Assembly: GCF_016545825.1 (NCBI RefSeq)
Contig: NC_052619.1
Span: 7,455,501 to 7,519,500 of the forward strand
Reading direction: 5' to 3'
DNA length: 64,000 nucleotides
Origin: Eucalyptus grandis
Lineage: Eukaryota > Streptophyta > Magnoliopsida > Myrtales > Myrtaceae
Positions 12,734 through 24,689 of this stretch are shown in pieces; the stretch's first letter is position 1, and every line of letters begins with the position of its first letter. The translations under genes and the position numbers were made by a program. The notes beneath the pieces were generated by a model, which searched no databases, had not been told where the DNA came from, and worked only from the letters and a program-made list of their open reading frames with translations.

Positions 12734-15700
12734 GTCAATTAGCAATATAAGAAGGTTGAGCTCTACCAACGAACCAAATTCGTTGGTAAAACCAACAATT
12801 TTGCTGCTACAGACACTCACGATGAGAATAGCTTTGTCACCACCTTTCGTTGATAAGTGCAGTTGCATAAGCATAGTTCTTGGCGACGAATTCATATGGT
12901 TGCCATAGCGCAGTGAAAGTAATGTTCATTGCCAAAAGGTTGTCTATCGCAATGAAAACATATAATAGTGTAAGTAAATAGGGGTCTAGAAGGATTTGAG
13001 CTCAAGAGCTCATGCTTTCATAACCATGGATGAAAGTCAATTTCTTTTCTTGGATCTCTAGTGGCGAAATTACAATTTTCACTTACTACTTGGTTTAAAC
13101 ATTGAAATGACAAATTCACTTGGTAGTCACAGCTCATCTTTAAAATGATGGAAAGAAGTGCAAAAAAACATGTGTATTATTATGGCAAGATTTGGAAATG
13201 AGCTCAAAAAATTATTTCTGATCTGCATTGATGTACTTAAGATAAAACATTTTCTTGCTTTATATAATATATAATATCAATACTCTTATATCTGAAACAT
13301 GTGGAGAATTAGGCACATTATTTATATTTAAAACATTTCGAAAAATTTTGCTGATAAATCTGCGTTTTGCAAAATTTAAGGGGCAAGCTGCAACACTTGA
13401 CATTGGGAAAGCAAGAGCACAAAATACAGTTGACATTTTATGAAATCCAAACAGGAACTAAATAGTGCCAAGAAAATCTAAAAACAAATAATTTTGAGCA
13501 AATAATTTTGATATTTTTTTTTATATAATGATGAGACAAGCATTTCCCATTATGTGAGAGAGTCATCAAACTATTATATTTATAATTAAGATAAATTTGA
13601 CATCAACAGAGTTGTAGTGCTGAGTGTGGTTGTCCAATGATAAAAGAAGTACACTATCTTTCACGAGATTACAATTATGAACCATGCAGTGAGTCAATGG
13701 CCAACTTGTACCTTGGAAGTATGTTGCGTCATGTGTAGAGATTTACATGCTACACTCACGGGTGGATCGATTAATTGTAGCTTAAACCAAACATTTCATA
13801 GCAGGTGAGTAATGTTTAGAGTTAATAGTTATACCGGTTGCTCCTCCCAATTCTTATTATCAAGAGAGAACTAAAGAAACCAAAAGGTGTTTCTTTTTTT
13901 ACTTATTTTTCTGTCTTATATGAGAATTTCCTTACTGGAATATGCCAAGCATATGAGGACATTTGACTCCAAGAAAGATCTTCTACCAACCAAATTGCCC
14001 GGCTTCGATTCCATTGAGAGTAGTGGCCAAATTGGCTTGGGTGGACACTATAGAATATTATTAAAGGATATGGTAATTTAATTGCTTATAATATAATAAA
14101 AACATTATTACTGAGGAAATTCTAGAACCACTTTTTGCTTGGAAGGACTAGGGGATGCCACAATAAAAAATGTTCCTGCGGTTGAAAATATCTGCGTTTT
14201 AATATAGTCTATCACTCTAGTGCAAGTTGCAATAATCATGCATACTATTTTGACCGCTAATCATTTCGTCACGAATAATTGGATGTTCTAGACATGTGGA
14301 CCAATGACAAGACACCAATAAGTTGCCAAATAAGCCCTAGTCAGACCACTAGAAATAGAGTTTTAGATTTTGGTGTCAACATCACAAATTACACTTCTCC
14401 TATTCTCCAACGTACAAGGGCTTTCTTGTGAACATGGCTTGCTGGCAAGGGAGACCTAATGAATGAGGCAAAGACAAGAATGTCATCCTTTTCTTTCTCA
14501 ATCTTCCGATGTGCTCGACATCATATCAGGGTCAAGTTTCAATTTTCGAGCCTTATTAAAAAAATCAATTTAATTAGTACATTGTTTTGATCTATCTCCA
14601 CTTCCAAATAGTTTTTCAAATGATTTTATTCTAATTTGAATGCATGAAAAGTTGCCAAAAAATCTAATGTCACTTTAGATTTGTGTATGTTTGCTACTTT
14701 ATCCATTACCTTTAACTTTATTTATTTATTTATATCTTGATCGATCCTTCCCACAAATGCACTATTTAGTGGAAGAGGAAGTTTAATAGCCAAGTGATGA
14801 TGCCCTAACGTTCTAAAGAATTCGATTAACGTGTCCCTTCATCGTTGGAGATTAAATTAAATTTATCATTTTGTAACCATATGATATTATGTGACATATG
14901 GAGCTTTGTGGTTTACAAAGAAACTAAAGAAAAAAGTAGTGGCAATTTCACGTGGTTTTCAGGAGTTGATTGATTGCACCGACTTATTTACAGCTTAGCA
15001 AAATCTCCTATAATTGGTTAAATGTGTATGTGAAAGTACATTAAGAAAGACTTGGTTTAACCACTCATGAGTTAATTGAGGTGGGTCATCACTTTAGATT
15101 TATGCTAAATACTTTTAGTATCACTGTTTTGGGGTTGAGATATATTACCTAATATTTTGTGGTAGACAAGATTTCCTCCCCCGAAAAAAAGCTCTTCCCT
15201 CTTTTGAAAATCTCGTGTAGGCTCTCCGCTTCAATTTTTGAAGCCGAGAGCTTACTTTGATTTTCTTTTTGTCTACTTTGATTGTTTTTTCTTGTGTCTT
15301 GATTTGTTTTGGGAGTTTGTGAGTGTGGATAAATTTCGATGACTAATCTTGCGTTAACGTGGAGACTAGCTTGACCATTTGTCTAGTCGACAACCACCTA
15401 GAAGGATATTTATAAGTTAACATGGCTTCACAACCTCTTCGAGATTAAGCCGCTCTCTTCTTCTGATTTAGATTTAGATTAAGATATGGGGATTTTACTA
15501 TCTTGAACTAAATCTAGACATAGATTTGGGAGTTCCTTACAAGTACTTGACTTGCATTCTTTCAACATATTGGTGTTGATGTGTCTATACGGTTATGGTG
15601 ATGAGGACATTGAACTTAGATGCGCACCACAAATTGTTGCCAATGAAGTTAGATTTGGTGTGTGCTCATCAATAAATCTAGTAATTGGTTGTCAAAAGTT

Positions 15701-16166
15701 TATGATGATTGATCTATTCTCGAGGGATGAGAGTGTGCTTCTAGCTATAAACTATGCCTTTTTTTTTACATTCATGCATTTGGTTTATTCCACGGTTATT
15801 TGGGAATTGCTAGACTTGAAATCTTCTATGTACCTCTTGAGTATTATTTTGAGAAATAAATTAATTTTTTTTTTCAATAAAAAAAATTCAAAAGGGAAAA
15901 AAAAGGAGAAGAAGAGAAACTATTGTTATTGCAATAATGCAAGGCTGTGCCTAAGCATCATTCCTCATATGACTATGATTAAGAATCGATCAGACTTTAA
16001 TGTCGCTCTCCCTTTCGTGCATGAAAAGCTAGCTTCAATTTAATTAGAGAATTCCAAAATTAATGGCCCCCATTTGGGACAATTAATGTCACTTTCCTAA
16101 GTCAGCAAGTAACATTTGATTCCATTTTAATCTAGTGTCAATAAAGTAAATAGTCAGTCTCTATTT
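12734..16166. repeat. Repeat B, second unit of the 3.44-kb tandem pair
   Basis: Direct, collinear copy of repeat A with substitutions and small indels. It includes an open frame at 15552-16043 with no recognisable domain. Most of the upstream part of that frame is deleted in the homologous segment near 46530, which argues against coding importance. Unit B also has a counterpart (B prime) at 41782-46772. Confidence 0.85.
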
Positions 16167-16733
16167 AAACATTGTTGGAAATGACTTTTGCTTCTGTTTA
16201 AAGGCCAAGTAGAGATCTTCTTTGTCACTACACCTAAAAGGAAAGATGTAGAGTCCTTGTCAGCACAATTAAATGTGCGAATCTTTTCCGAAGCATTATT
16301 CGAAATCCTTGGAGCCTAAGCTGACTAAAGTGCTTTATGTGGCTACAATTCACGATACTTTATGTTTTCTATGTATTTCTGAGATCTGATTTTTCTTCGT
16401 GCATTATAAATAGACATAGAAGCAATTATTTCAAAGTGATGAAAAGCCAACTGGAATTTAATCATTATCCCTCACCTGAATTAAGATAACAAAAGTGAAG
16501 GAGAGTGATTAGACTGTGTTTAATCATTCGGACATGAATTAGATTTGAATAAGATAAAGATTTTGGGGGCACTCATGATAAACTATCTACCATTTGGTAC
16601 AACACGGGATATCACAACAAACATAGTAATGAAAGTAGAGCTTAAAATTCATTAAAAGAACAGAAAAAAGCAGGGATTGAGGACTCTAGAATCTAATTGT
16701 GCTGATCACTACAAGCCCCTGCCATCGTGGTGG

Positions 16734-16979
16734 TCAGCCCAACGACCATGTGGGGTTAGTGTCCGTCACGACCATCACTTGAGGCCACTGCAACTGAAAT
16801 CGGGAGTCCAAATCAAGATCCAGGCCTTTATGTGTACTTGACCTGCACATATTGTCAAGGACAGCCACTTTGACAGTGGTGTCATGTGTCGTCAAGGTGG
16901 CCGACCACCAAGACGACTTTGAAAGTGGGGACAAAACTGGGGCAGGGCACCAAGAAATCTGAAACATCTGCAGAAACAA
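16734..16979 (-). other. Open frame retained in both duplicate copies, unrecognised
   Basis: The frame ends in VMVVTDTNPTWSLG and is nearly identical to the C-terminal part of a longer frame at 47347-47733 in the second copy. No known domain is apparent. It could be a relic exon or chance conservation since the duplication. Confidence 0.25.
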
Positions 16980-17199
16980 GGTCGCCGAATGCTGTGACCA
17001 AAGCTCGGTGGTCGCGAGCGGCGCTATTGCCCTTTTGTCTAATTTTTTAGGTTCTTTTAATCTATCCGCATGGTAATTTTTCTATCCCATTCCAAGATCC
17101 TGGATAGGTCGTCCGATACTATATCCGGACTTGTCTGGGCTTATCCTAGCATATAAGTATGCATCCAAACGCTACATAGATAAATTCTATACTATTTGG

Positions 17200-17397
17200 C
17201 TATTTGTCCAGGCAACTAAACACGCTCTTAGTATTTTGCACAAGGCCATAATGGTTAAAGTTTCCAATTGATGCAAACAAGACAATATCAGAATTTGTGA
17301 GATCCTCCATTTGGTAGATTGTTTGGGCTGGGCCGGGCCACCTGTTAACAGGAACCAATGCATATGGAAAGCTCGCCCTGAAGAAATCTTGGCCCAC
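17200..17397 (-). other. 65-codon open frame, nearly identical at 47765-47962, unrecognised
   Basis: The predicted peptide starts MGQDFFRASFPYALVPVNRW and differs from the second copy by about one residue. Such conservation is more than in neighbouring non-coding sequence by eye, but I cannot name a family. It may be a relic exon of a minus-strand gene together with 19328-19525. Confidence 0.3.
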
Positions 17398-17400
17398 CTA

Positions 17401-17407
17401 TGTGCAC
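17401..17407. repeat. Left target-site duplication of the hAT-like element
   Basis: TGTGCAC here is repeated at 19003-19009. The homologous uninterrupted site in the second block, at about 47965-47975, has it once. Confidence 0.75.
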
Positions 17408-19002
17408 TAGGGCTGAGCACGGTTCCCGGTTACCTGGAACCGAACCGGAACCGGAACCGGAGGAGGGTCCGGTTCGGTTCCCCGGTTCCAAGGGGGACTG
17501 GTTCCGGTTCCGGTTCCTTTTTTTCTGGGAACCGGGAGTTCGGTTCCGGAACCGGAACCGAACCGGTTTGAACCCGTCCCGGAACCGGCACCGGAACCGT
17601 CCCGGAACCTGTCCCGAACCGGAATCGGAACCGTCCCGAACCGGAACCGGTTAAGTTAGGGCAGAAAAAGCCATTCCCCCCCCTCTCTCTCTCGCCTCAA
17701 ACTCGCCCAGCGCCCGTAGCCGCCCCCTCTCTCTCTCTCGCGGACTCGCCCGCCGCCGCACCGCCCATCTCCGCGCCGCACCGCTGCGTCTCCGCGCCGC
17801 CGGCCACTCCGCGCCACCGGCCATCTCCGCGCCGTACCGCCCAGTCGCCCGTAGCCGCCCCCTCTCTCTCTCTCTCTCAGACTCGCCCAGTCGCCGCGCC
17901 GCACCGCCGCGTCTCCGCGCCGCACCGGCCATCTCCGCGCCACCGGCCATCTCCGCGCCGCACCGCCCATCTCCGCAAGTTGTGAATAGGAAAGGTAGAG
18001 CAGCTCTGTTTTCTTTTTTGTGTCTCTGTTCCCTTAATATATTTATATTATATTTGGAGATCACCCAATGCCTTTCTATGAATTGAGTCTTCATATTGAA
18101 TTTCCCTGATGGAAAAAATGACATATTCCATTTTAATAATAACCCTGGGATTGCTTATTCTTAAAAGCATTGACTGAGTACCAGTGGGACCTCATAGGGA
18201 CAATAAAAGAAAATAATTGGTGAATGCGTTGTCTCAAGTTAAATGCATTGAAGTCTATTCACTGTTGTTGATCCAAGATCTATTGAACAAAGAAATATTT
18301 ATGTGCAATTGGTGGAAAAACAATAACTTGTTATTCAGTCAATTATCTGGCAATCACTTCATTTTGTATACCTTTGGGTGCAAAGGTATACAGACATATG
18401 TGATAGGTCTGTGTAGCGAGTTATCTGTCATTTGGAAACTTCTTATTAGTTTTGATTATGTATGTCTAAATTCTTGACAATTGGCATTGGTATGTTTGCT
18501 AAGATATGGGAAGTTACCGTGTAGTATACGCGTACATTATAGTTTTTTTGGTAACGTGCGCATACGTTATATTTTTTTTTGGTAACGTGCGTGTTATAGT
18601 TTTTTTTGGTAACGTGCGCATACGTTATATTTTTTTTTGGTAATGTGCGTGCATGTTATAGTTTTTTTTTATAACGTGCGCATACGTTATAGTTTTTTTT
18701 TTGGGTAACGTGCGCGTACGTTATAGTTTTTTTGGTAACGTGCGTGTACATTATAGTTTTTTTGGTAACGTGCGCGTACATTATATTTTTTTATGTTATA
18801 GTCCAAATATGAAAATAACAAAAAAAAAAAAAAGAACCTGTTGGGAACCTGGAACCGACCACCTGAACCCGTGACAGGGGTAGGTTCCAGGTTCTCGATT
18901 TCACGGGTAGGTTCCAGGTTCCTCATTTTGAGGAACTCCGTACCCGAGGGGTTCCAGGTTCCGACGGAACCGAACCGGAACCTGGAACCGCTCACCCCTA
19001 AT
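17408..19002. mobile_element. Non-autonomous hAT-like DNA transposon, 1.6 kb
   Basis: Present here but absent from the homologous site near 47970, where CTATGTGCAC is followed directly by GAATCTACATTG. Termini are imperfect inverted repeats: left TAGGGCTGAGCACGGTTCC, right (reverse complement) TTAGGGGTGAGCGGTTCC. A 7-bp TGTGCAC duplication flanks it, or 8 bp with one mismatch, which suits the hAT superfamily. Internally there are subterminal GGAACC/GGTTCC arrays (about 17430-17650 and 18835-18990), a GC-rich repetitive part (17690-17980) and a tandem array at 18514-18800. No transposase was recognised. Confidence 0.75.
18514..18800. repeat. Tandem array inside the hAT-like element
   Basis: About eight degenerate units of roughly 30-38 bp, each with GGTAACGTGCG, a TACGTTATA- or TACATTATA-like segment and a T7-T9 run. 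Units vary in length mainly in the T run. Confidence 0.8.
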
Positions 19003-19327
19003 TGTGCACGAATCTACATTGAATATCATGGTATAAAATGGCGGTAAATTTAGTTTAATAAATGTGAAAAAATGATGCCCAAAAGTCTCAAGAAAATCAT
19101 CTGCTTATTTCCACTTATGATCTACCCAATATGAAATCTTTTTGGGCGCAATAAGAATTTGTGTTCTACGTTGATGTGTGCATGTTCCTCTCAGAGGCCC
19201 AAATAACATCAAATGCTTGATAATAATTTAAAAAAAAGAAAAAGAAAAAGAAAAAGCATAGTTGTAATGGTTGATATTGACTTTTTTCATAGTATCTTGT
19301 CTTGCCAAATAACTTGAAAATCTCAAG

Positions 19328-19525
19328 TCATTGAAAGACCCTTATGATCTTGCTCACCACCTGGCCCATTTGAGTACCCATATAGTCAAGCCCACGAAGG
19401 TCATTTAGCAGCCACTTGTCGTCCCTCGCAAATGAGAAAATTATTGGAATCTTCATGTTCCTGAGTATGATGACCTCAAAAGAAAAGGCAAACGCCCTGA
19501 TGATCCAAATACGAGTATTGAGCAA
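19328..19525 (-). other. 65-codon open frame conserved at 48314-48517, unrecognised
   Basis: The shared segment KWLLNDLRGLDYMGTQMGQV is identical in the two blocks; flanking residues differ and one copy has a frame shift at the end. Possibly a pseudogene exon. I do not recognise the family. Confidence 0.3.
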
Positions 19526-20093
19526 GAAATACGAATACGCGTAGCATACGGGCTTCTGTTGAAGGTGTTAAGAGTTGCCAAGTTTGTAGCTTGCAGATCA
19601 GAAACTTAGTGGACGCGGAGTTTTAACTTGAAAGGGGGCGAGTTAAGGAATTCAGCAAAATCTAACTTCAGGAGGACCGAAGTATAAAGATCTCTCATGA
19701 AAATTTTAAAGGAGTGAAAATAAAAATAAAAATTGATTGCACCATACAAAGCACATGGGTTAAATAATGTGTTGAAAACATTAGATGGGCAGAAATGATT
19801 CTTCACGTCATAACGTTTGTACGAAGTTTCTGATGTACGTGTGCGGAAGAAGCCTCACATGGGAAAGAACAGAAGGAAAGTATTGAGTTTAAACATGATA
19901 GGATTAGAGTAAATTTTACTTAAGGACATGTGTTCTCAGTGAACCTACGAGCATTGGATGGGTCTTATAATTTATAGTCAATCTTGGCTAGAATTAGAGT
20001 AAATGTTTTTTGTATGATTGTGTCCGTTGAAAGTTGACCTCTCTGACTGTCCAATGATTTTCTTCATGGACAACATGCACTGTTCTAAGTTGC

Positions 20094-20885
20094 GAAAATT
20101 ACCAAATAAATCCTAAACTTATTGTATTTTTATCAATTTAGCCATAAACTATTTAATTACGCCAAATTAGATATAATTAATTTCACATCTCGTCAATTAG
20201 GTTCATTTGACCAATTCACATTGGAAATTGCCTACGTGGACACTAGCTTTCCTATGTGGTACAGCTAATGCCGACGTAGACATTTTTTATAATTTTTTTT
20301 TTCATTTCTTTACTCTTTTTTCTTTTTTTTTTGGATTGAGAGTGAGGATACCCTTGTCGACACCAAGCAAGAGCATCACAAGCCTCGCTTGATTTGGGCA
20401 AGGGACTACAGTAACCTTGCCTGGTCCAGATCTTACAAGGGCGTTACAACCCTTATCATATTAGGGTGAGGGACTACAAGCCCTTACTTTGGCCGATGAG
20501 GGCGTCATGGCCCTTGCCAGGCCCTCGTTGAACAGAGCGAGGACATTACAGCCCTAGTCACATTTGGCCGAGGGTATTGGGCAAGGTTAGTGACACCCTG
20601 TTGACCACAAGGAGGGCCCATCAGTCCTCACCTAGTGGCCAACAAGGGCCGTGATGCCTGTGTAGCCCTCCGTTAAAAAAAATCTAAAAAATATTGAAAA
20701 AAAAATTCAATGTCATCATTGCTCATGCCACTTAAAGCCATAAGTGCCCATGTTAGTGTTTTTAGACCAAAATTGATTAGATATACTCAATTGATAAAAC
20801 GTGAAAATGTTTATGATTAGATTAGCATAATTTAAAGGTTTAAGATTGAATTGACATAAATAGAATAGATTTATCAGTAATTTTC
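20094..20885. mobile_element. MITE-like inverted-repeat element, 0.8 kb
   Basis: Begins GAAAATTACCAAATAAATCC and ends with the reverse complement of GAAAATTACTGATAAATC, continuing as imperfect inverted repeats over about 60 bp. The interior has repeated short blocks around GGGCGTTACAACCC and GCCCTTGCCAGGCCCTC. A second copy at 49093-49878 is at the homologous position in the duplicated block, so this insertion is older than the duplication. No clear target-site duplication was seen, so the superfamily is not assigned. Confidence 0.65.
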
Positions 20886-20984
20886 ATTTGACCTTATATA
20901 ATGATTTGTGCATTCAAATGTCGTGTATAAAAGTATTCCTTCATTCAAATGTTGTCCCATGTTCTCATTTACTTTGAGAGAGTC

Positions 20985-21530
20985 GTGGAGGCTGACTTGT
21001 ATCTTGGGAGTTATTTGCTTGCATTTAATAGTTGGTGCATTTAGAGTGCTAAGAAAATGCTTTTTCAACTTCCTTTTCGTACAAATGCTTAAGTATGTAG
21101 AGAGTGGAGGCTGACTTGTATCTTGGGAGTTATTTGCTTGCATTTATAGTTGGTGCATTTAGAGTGCTAGGAAAATGCTTTTTCAACTTCCTTTTCGTAC
21201 AAATGCTTAAGTATGTAGAGAGTGGAGGCTGACTTGTATCTTGGGAGTTATTTGCTTGCATTTATAGTTGGTGCATTTAGAGTGCTAGGAAAATGCTTCA
21301 AACGTATCTCAACCCATAACAGTTCTCTTTTCAACTTCCTCTTCGTACAAATGCTTAAGTATGTAGAGAGTGGAGGCTGACTTGTATCTTGGGAGTTATT
21401 TGCTTGCATTTATAGTTGGTGCATTTAGAGTGCTAGGAAAATGCTTCAAACGTATCTCAACCCATAACAGTTCTCTTTTCAACTTCCTCTTCGTACAAAT
21501 GCTTAAGTATGTAGAGAGTGAAGACTAACA
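20985..21530. repeat. Four-unit tandem array, 118-148 bp units
   Basis: Units begin GTGGAGGCTGACTTGTATC at 20985, 21104, 21222 and 21370. The third unit keeps a CAAACGTATCTCAACCCA stretch missing from the first two, giving a longer period. The homologous place in block 2 (50350-50515) has a single unit, and that unit contains the longer form. Confidence 0.9.
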
Positions 21531-23219
21531 CCCCACCCTCATGTCAGCATTGTCATGAATATTCCATACTTGGCAAGAAATGTCCGATTTTAGCTAGTTA
21601 GTACCTTAGACTCAAAGGTTTAAGGTTGAAGAGCTTGTTGTTGTGACACTTCCGAAGTATGAAAGTCTCTACATGCAAGATATGTCGTAAATGCTCAATG
21701 CAAAATCTGAGCATAAATTTATTTACGACATGTCTCAAATTCATGATATCATCAAAAATAGAATCCCTCTTTCGTTATTAGGGTTGTCGTTGTTGTGATT
21801 CATAGTTGCTAACTTCTGTTCAAGTCACGCTTGCATGCATTAACTTGGGGGTTGGGGCCCCTGACATACTTGTCTAACTAGACATTTGGCCCCCAACAAA
21901 AAATTTATTTCCCTAAGAGGATGCTAGTTGTTTAGCTGGTCAATCTCTTCTCGTCAAATCATTAGCCTTGACCGTGTGCATTACGACCGGTTCCAACCCA
22001 ACATTGGGAAACACCCAGACACAAAACCCAAAGCTTCAAACTCACTTCAAGCGATCAATCAGTCGTTCTGTCCTAGAGCTCCCCACATGAACGTTTGACA
22101 AAGAGAAAAACTCATGGCGCATGCAAACATCACGTGCACGCTAGCGATAAACTGATATCTTCTCATTCATTGCTCTCTCTTTCCTTCTTTCTTCTCTCCG
22201 AATCATTGCTTGGTCTCGGTGCAAATGAGACAAGGATGGGGCGTTTCTTGCCCTCTAGTATTTTCGAACCGGGTTGGAGACCATGATCCCAAGATGAGCG
22301 GCCCACTCGTGCATGTGGACCATATCATGAAGTCCGAGCTGTGGCTGCAAATTGGCGGTCCTTACGTAGGTTGGGAGCTGGAAGTTATGTGCATTAAATA
22401 GAGGGTTATGGTGGGAATATTCTTGCTTATTCAGCTGATCAAAAGATGATGCTGAGAAGTACACGCATCGGTTCGAAAGAGGGTCCATTTATTTATTTAC
22501 TTATTTATTCAGTTGGTTAGTAGTTTATTTAGATATTATTTGTTTTGGGGAAAAAGGTCGATTCAGTTTGTATATTTCATTCATTGTCCACTTGGTCAAT
22601 GAGTGAGAAATGACTTTGCTGCGTGGTCAAAGCCGGCTGGGGTTGGCCTCCGCATTAAATTTCTCGTATCTGTCACCCGCCATCGACCCAAGTGATACAT
22701 CAGATTAATGGATGGACTCTTGTGTCTATAACCGAAGAAATTGGTCTTTTTAGTCGGCTTATACATGTCCTGATCGTGTATTAATTTGCTTCCGAAAGTA
22801 GCTTATATCCTAACACTGAGAAATGCTAACAATGCTGAAAAATCATCTCCAATGTTTAGCGGATGACTATCACTTATTTCAACGAATCTTGCTAAAGCAC
22901 TAAAGTTAAATTTAGTGGGGAAGTTACTATTTCTAGCGTTGCTCGTTGGAGTAGTCGACCTTACAGAGCGGATGCGGTTGGGGTTTATTTTGGGTATGTA
23001 ATGCAGCAGTCATTAATATATCATCAGATTATTACGTTTGGAAAAGGTAAATGGGATGTTAACTTTGCAATTGATTGAGTTGTTCCTTCTGTATTTTCCA
23101 AATCATCTAGAGATTCATAGCCTTGATAATCATCGATATAAGTGCAAGCTCAATAAGTAAATGAGTCAAATATATGCCAGAGTCTGATAGCCTTTATTGG
23201 GGGGACAAAGTTTAGAAAA

Positions 23220-23480
23220 TTTACCAAAAAAAAAAAAAAAAAAAGAAAAGAAAAAAACCATAAATCTATCATATAGTAGTTAATTCAGTCATTAATTTTT
23301 TTTTATTGTACTAATTTAATTAGTTTTAAACCTTTTGATGATTTATTAGTGCAGTCATCCATATTAATTTTGGCATAAAATTATTGACATAGATGCCGGC
23401 TATCCTACGTGACATTGTCGGCGTTGATTTAGATAATTTTTTTATAATTTTTTTATTTTTCTGATTTTTCTTTTTAATTT
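23220..23480. repeat. Relic of the MITE-like family
   Basis: Starts near AGAAAATTTACCA, then a poly-A run, then TTAAACCTTTTGATGATTTA and GATGCCGGCTATCCTACGTG, phrases shared with 29645-29830 and 57418-57680. Only one terminus is visible. Confidence 0.5.
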
Positions 23481-24283
23481 CATAAAGTGAATTTTGTAAA
23501 GCACATAATAAATATCCAGGATGGTCTGCGTAGTCCAAATTTTATACAAACCAAAAAAAAAGGAGAAGAGAGAAATACAAAGCACAACCGAAATCCAATT
23601 TCCATACACAACACAAAATTGATGGCTTGGAAATGTATACAATGCGAATGCGTAGTGCACGTGGACCCATTTGCTGTGTTAGCAGCTGCGCACTAATCTG
23701 CCGGGGACACTTATCGTGTCTAAGTAGGCATTTGCCAGCCAGCTTTCCCACTGATGAGAAGTGTGGGAGGATCATGGCTGGTCCACATTGATCCTCCTCC
23801 TTTCTTGGGGTCAGAAACTAAAGATGGAGGGGGACCTTTAGGCCTTTCATTACATTTGAGTGAATTTCTCTCTTTACCAGAGATAATAACTTGATTTTAA
23901 TCCATAATTAAATTGTTTACTATGAACCAATTGAAGTGACTTCTCTAAATTAAAAAAAATGGATTTACATCTTAAGTTTACATCGTTGAGAGACACACGT
24001 TCTCTCTCTCTCAGCCTCAGGTTCAGGCTCATTGGCCTTGGGTTAGAGCTCGCAACGTCGGGTCATAAGCGGCAAGCTCAGCTCCAACGTTGTTGGCCTT
24101 GCCGCCATAAACTCCTTCGCCTCATTAGTGGAGGGAGCTCCTGAGAAACTGTGACGAGTGCGACCCATTGGGGATAACTGATGGGGGCTGAATGGTACAA
24201 CGGTGGGAGGGACGTGATGGCAAGTTGGCAGCGGAGGTGCGGTGCAATGACAGAGGAGGAACGTGGGTGGAGAGAGAGAGAGA

Positions 24284-24527
24284 GAGGACATAATATTAAA
24301 GTTCGTGTGTAGAATTTTCTGCATGAACTCTGACAGAATGAGTGATTAGATGGTTCTTATGTAATTCCCAACTTTAAAGGATTTCAACCATAATGATCCG
24401 AGAGAGAGGACATAATATTAAAGTTCGTGTGTAGAATTTTCTGCATGAACTCTGATAGAACGAGTGATTAGATGGTTCTTATGTAATTCCCAACTTTAAA
24501 GGATTTCAACCATAATGATCCGAGTTA
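24284..24527. repeat. 122-bp tandem duplication
   Basis: GAGGACATAATATTAAAGTT at 24284 is repeated at 24406 together with the following sequence through CATAATGATCCGAG. Block 2 has one unit, interrupted by the solo LTR at 59777. Confidence 0.9.
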
Positions 24528-24689
24528 AATACTCTTTTAATTTGGTTTGAGTCATGTTCATAAAGGAGGGAACTACATGAGATGCTTATCAAGGGGAAAA
24601 GAAAAGACAATCCTTGACAAATCTCTTTTCTAATAAGCATTTTTTTTTTCACTTTTCGAGTACACTAGACACCCATTGCGGTGTGAGGA

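Noticed and set aside
15552..16043. 163-codon open frame as a gene
   Set aside because: No recognisable domain, no support in repeat A, and most of it is deleted in the block 2 copy.
16395..16420. TATAAATA-like motif near 16405 as a promoter
   Set aside because: No coding region follows, and the motif is degraded (GATAAATA) in block 2.
17651..18124. 157-codon Arg/Ala/Gly-rich minus frame
   Set aside because: Falls in the GC-rich repetitive part of the hAT-like element; composition and repetition explain the frame.
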